Below, one piece after another: positions 5,237 through 6,589 of a stretch of 6,589 nucleotides of DNA. Positions within the stretch are counted from its first letter, which is position 1. Each line of letters starts with the position of its first letter. The DNA lies in contig DJHY01000091.1 of NCBI GenBank assembly GCA_002433335.1, positions 1 to 6,589 on the forward strand. Direction: 5' to 3'. Origin of the DNA: Rhodospirillaceae bacterium UBA6608. Its GTDB lineage: Bacteria > Pseudomonadota > Alphaproteobacteria > Rhodospirillales_A > Casp-alpha2. Position numbers and translations under genes: made by a program. The notes under the pieces were generated by a model, which saw nothing but the letters and a program-made list of their open reading frames with translations, ran no database searches and had not been told where the DNA came from.

Positions 5237-6178
5237 ATGCAATTCGATCAACGGGTCCGGCGGGCGTTCGCGCGCCGCGCGGGCCGTCTGCTCTCGGTCG
5301 TCGCCCTGAGCGCCACCGTCACCGCCGTCGGTATTTCGACGGCCAAGGCGGAATGTGAAAATCCTGATGAACTGACCTTCGCCATCATCCCGACCGAGGA
5401 AACGGTGGCGGAACTGCAACTGTACAAGCCGGTGACGGACCGCATGGCCAAGCTGACCGGTAAGAAGATTCAGTTCTTCATGCCAACGTCCTATGCCTCG
5501 GTTGTCGAGGGCTTGCTCAGCAAGTTCGTCGATGTCGCGGTGTTGGGGCCGTATACCTACGTGATCGCCAACTCCAAGGACCCGAACGTCGAGGTCTTCG
5601 CCACCTACGCCAAGAAGAAGGGCCATTTGCAGGAAGAGGGCCCGGGCTACAAGGCGGCGCTGATTTCGAAGAAGGGCACCAAGTTCACGACCATCGAAAG
5701 CCTGAAGGGGGCCACCGTCGGCCTGACCGATCCGGGCAGCACGTCGGGCAACCTGATGCCGCGCGTCGTATTCTCAAAGGTCGTCGGCATGGACATCGAT
5801 AAGTTCTTCGGCAAGGTCGCCTATACCGGCAGCCACGAACTGTCCGCCGTCGCCGTTGCCAAGGGCAAGGTCGATGCGGCTTTCGTCGCGACCCACCGGT
5901 TCGACAACGTGGTCAATAAGGGCGAGATCAAGCTGGAAGACGTCAACGTGCTGTGGTCGTCCAAGCCGATCCCGCAGGATCCGTTCGTCTATCGCAAGCC
6001 GCTGTGCGAGGACATCAAGAAGAACATCCGCGAGACGTTCCTGGGCCTCGACAAGGAAGCCAGCGCCCAGAACTTCCTGAAGAACGTCAAGTCGAACAAG
6101 TTCGTCGCCATGTCGTCCGAGGATTACGACATCATTCGTGATCTGAAGGCCGCCAAGGACGCGCGCAAGAAAAAATAG
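5237..6178 (+). CDS. phnD: Phosphonate/phosphite-type ABC transporter periplasmic substrate-binding protein (PhnD-like)
   Basis: A 313-residue exported protein. Residues 1-38 are a signal peptide: an Arg-rich start, a hydrophobic core around 18-33 and a cleavage site AKA before Glu39. The mature part follows the PhnD family: LTFAIIPTEETVAELQLYKPVTDRM (46-70), TSYASVVEGLLSKFVDVAVLGPYTYVIA (84-111), LKGATVGLTDPGSTSGNLMPR (156-176) and AYTGSHELSAVAVAKGKVDAAFV (195-217). The STS triad (168-170), Tyr86, Tyr106/Tyr108, His200 and Asp213 are the likely phosphonate ligands by analogy with E. coli PhnD. Two cysteines in the mature protein (40 and 257) could form a disulfide in the periplasm. It is the first gene of the transport operon, divergent from the LysR regulator, with the ATPase gene 126 bp downstream. 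The ligand could be 2-aminoethylphosphonate, another phosphonate or phosphite; the regulator type favours the first. The family is sure, the ligand is not. Confidence 0.9.
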   Translation: MQFDQRVRRAFARRAGRLLSVVALSATVTAVGISTAKAECENPDELTFAIIPTEETVAELQLYKPVTDRMAKLTGKKIQFFMPTSYASVVEGLLSKFVDVAVLGPYTYVIANSKDPNVEVFATYAKKKGHLQEEGPGYKAALISKKGTKFTTIESLKGATVGLTDPGSTSGNLMPRVVFSKVVGMDIDKFFGKVAYTGSHELSAVAVAKGKVDAAFVATHRFDNVVNKGEIKLEDVNVLWSSKPIPQDPFVYRKPLCEDIKKNIRETFLGLDKEASAQNFLKNVKSNKFVAMSSEDYDIIRDLKAAKDARKKK

Positions 6179-6193
6179 GGGTCACTTACCCCT
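6177..6193 (+). repeat. Short hairpin AGGGGT-CACTT-ACCCCT at the phnD-like stop codon
   Basis: A six-base perfect inverted repeat with a 5-nt loop that begins inside the TAG stop. There is no T-run after it, so it is not a terminator by itself. It could protect the 3' end of a shortened binding-protein mRNA together with the larger hairpin just downstream. Confidence 0.45.
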
Positions 6194-6194
6194 G

Positions 6195-6250
6195 CGGCGG
6201 TCGGGTTCCGCCGGTTTCTCCCTGTCTGGGGCCGACCGCCGTCTTTTTCT
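6195..6250 (+). terminator. Intra-operon terminator/attenuator between binding-protein and ATPase genes
   Basis: CGGCGGTCGG (6195-6204) pairs perfectly with CCGACCGCCG (6232-6241) across a 27-nt loop that has further GC-rich complementarity. It is followed at once by TCTTTTTCT (6242-6250). It lies 17 bp after the phnD-like stop and 54 bp before the ATPase start. Partial termination here would give more binding protein than ATPase, a common pattern in binding-protein-dependent transporters. It could alternatively be a full stop if the ATPase gene has its own promoter in 6251-6304. Confidence 0.75.
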
Positions 6251-6304
6251 GCCGTGTCAGTGTGACCAAACCAATTAACAATCAAGAGACCAGGAAGACA
6301 CGAT

Positions 6305-6589
6305 ATGGCCGTCTTGGAAGTTAGAGACCTGCGTGCGCGCTACAGCGCCAAAGGACCGGAAATCCTCAAGGGAATTTCCTTCGATGTCGAAGGCGACGAT
6401 TTCTTCGCCATCATCGGCCCCAGCGGGGCCGGGAAGTCGACCCTGATCCGTTGCATCAACCGACTGGTCGATCCGACGTCCGGAACCATTCGGTTCAACG
6501 GGCAGGAGGTGACCGCACTCGGCAACAAGGACCTGCGCCTGGTCCGCCGCGACATCGGAATGATTTTTCAGGAATTCAACCTGATCGAC
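6305..6589 (+). CDS. phnC: Phosphonate-type ABC transporter ATPase (PhnC-like), N-terminal part, truncated by window edge
   Basis: The first 95 codons of an ABC ATPase that powers import from the cytoplasmic face of the inner membrane. Walker A is GPSGAGKST (residues 38-46), followed by LIRCINRLVDPTSGTIRFNG. The Q-loop is IGMIFQEFNLID (84-95) with Gln89; FQ-FNL is typical of the phosphonate ATPase subfamily. The signature motif, Walker B and H-loop lie beyond the edge. ATG at 6305 is preceded by AGGAAG (6292-6297) with a 7-nt gap. Its place after the PhnD-like gene makes it the matching ATPase; the permease gene (phnE type) is expected downstream, outside the window. Confidence 0.93.
   Translation, partial: MAVLEVRDLRARYSAKGPEILKGISFDVEGDDFFAIIGPSGAGKSTLIRCINRLVDPTSGTIRFNGQEVTALGNKDLRLVRRDIGMIFQEFNLID

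Noticed and set aside
5037..5309. A possible 90-residue protein in the leader of the phnD-like gene
   Set aside because: It has a fair AAGGGGG site, but no family resemblance, and it overlaps the start of a certain gene in another frame. Kept only as a possible regulatory upstream frame, not as a gene.

Overview
The window looks like chromosomal DNA from a GC-rich alphaproteobacterium, possibly Rhodospirillales-like. The grounds are strong G/C preference at third codon positions, AGGAGG-type ribosome binding sites, and family-level resemblance of the proteins. I cannot name a genus. There are seven protein genes, two of them cut by the window edges. I see no tRNA, rRNA, CRISPR array or insertion sequence.

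Left half (1-3958): an acyl-CoA / organic-acid catabolism module arranged around a divergent control region. On the minus strand, a class III (CaiB/BaiF) CoA-transferase (347-1534) is followed by an enoyl-CoA hydratase/isomerase (start at 347, running off the left edge). The two are coupled through a TAATG stop/start overlap. On the plus strand, an IclR-family regulator (1697-2542) is followed 42 bp later by an MmgE/PrpD-family dehydratase/decarboxylase-like protein (2585-3958). The 162-bp gap between the two arms contains a near-perfect 19-bp palindrome (1622-1640), extra half-sites and a second palindrome (1648-1661). These are good operator candidates for the IclR protein. A plausible working model is that a carboxylic acid is activated to its CoA thioester by CoA transfer and hydrated or isomerised by the crotonase, while the MmgE/PrpD enzyme acts on a free acid. 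The substrate cannot be read from the sequence.

A rho-independent terminator with a UUCG loop (3990-4023) closes the MmgE/PrpD operon.

Right half (4035-6589): a phosphonate-type uptake locus. A LysR-family regulator resembling the aminoethylphosphonate-associated subgroup lies on the minus strand (4035-4922). It is divergent from a PhnD-like periplasmic substrate-binding protein (5237-6178) and a PhnC-like ABC ATPase (6305 to the right edge). The 314-bp divergent gap holds 8-bp direct repeats 31 bp apart and two hairpin-forming inverted repeats. Between the binding-protein and ATPase genes sits a 10-bp stem followed by a T-rich run, probably an attenuating terminator that favours the binding protein over the ATPase.

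No clear functional link between the two halves is visible. They look like two adjacent regulated catabolic/transport units.
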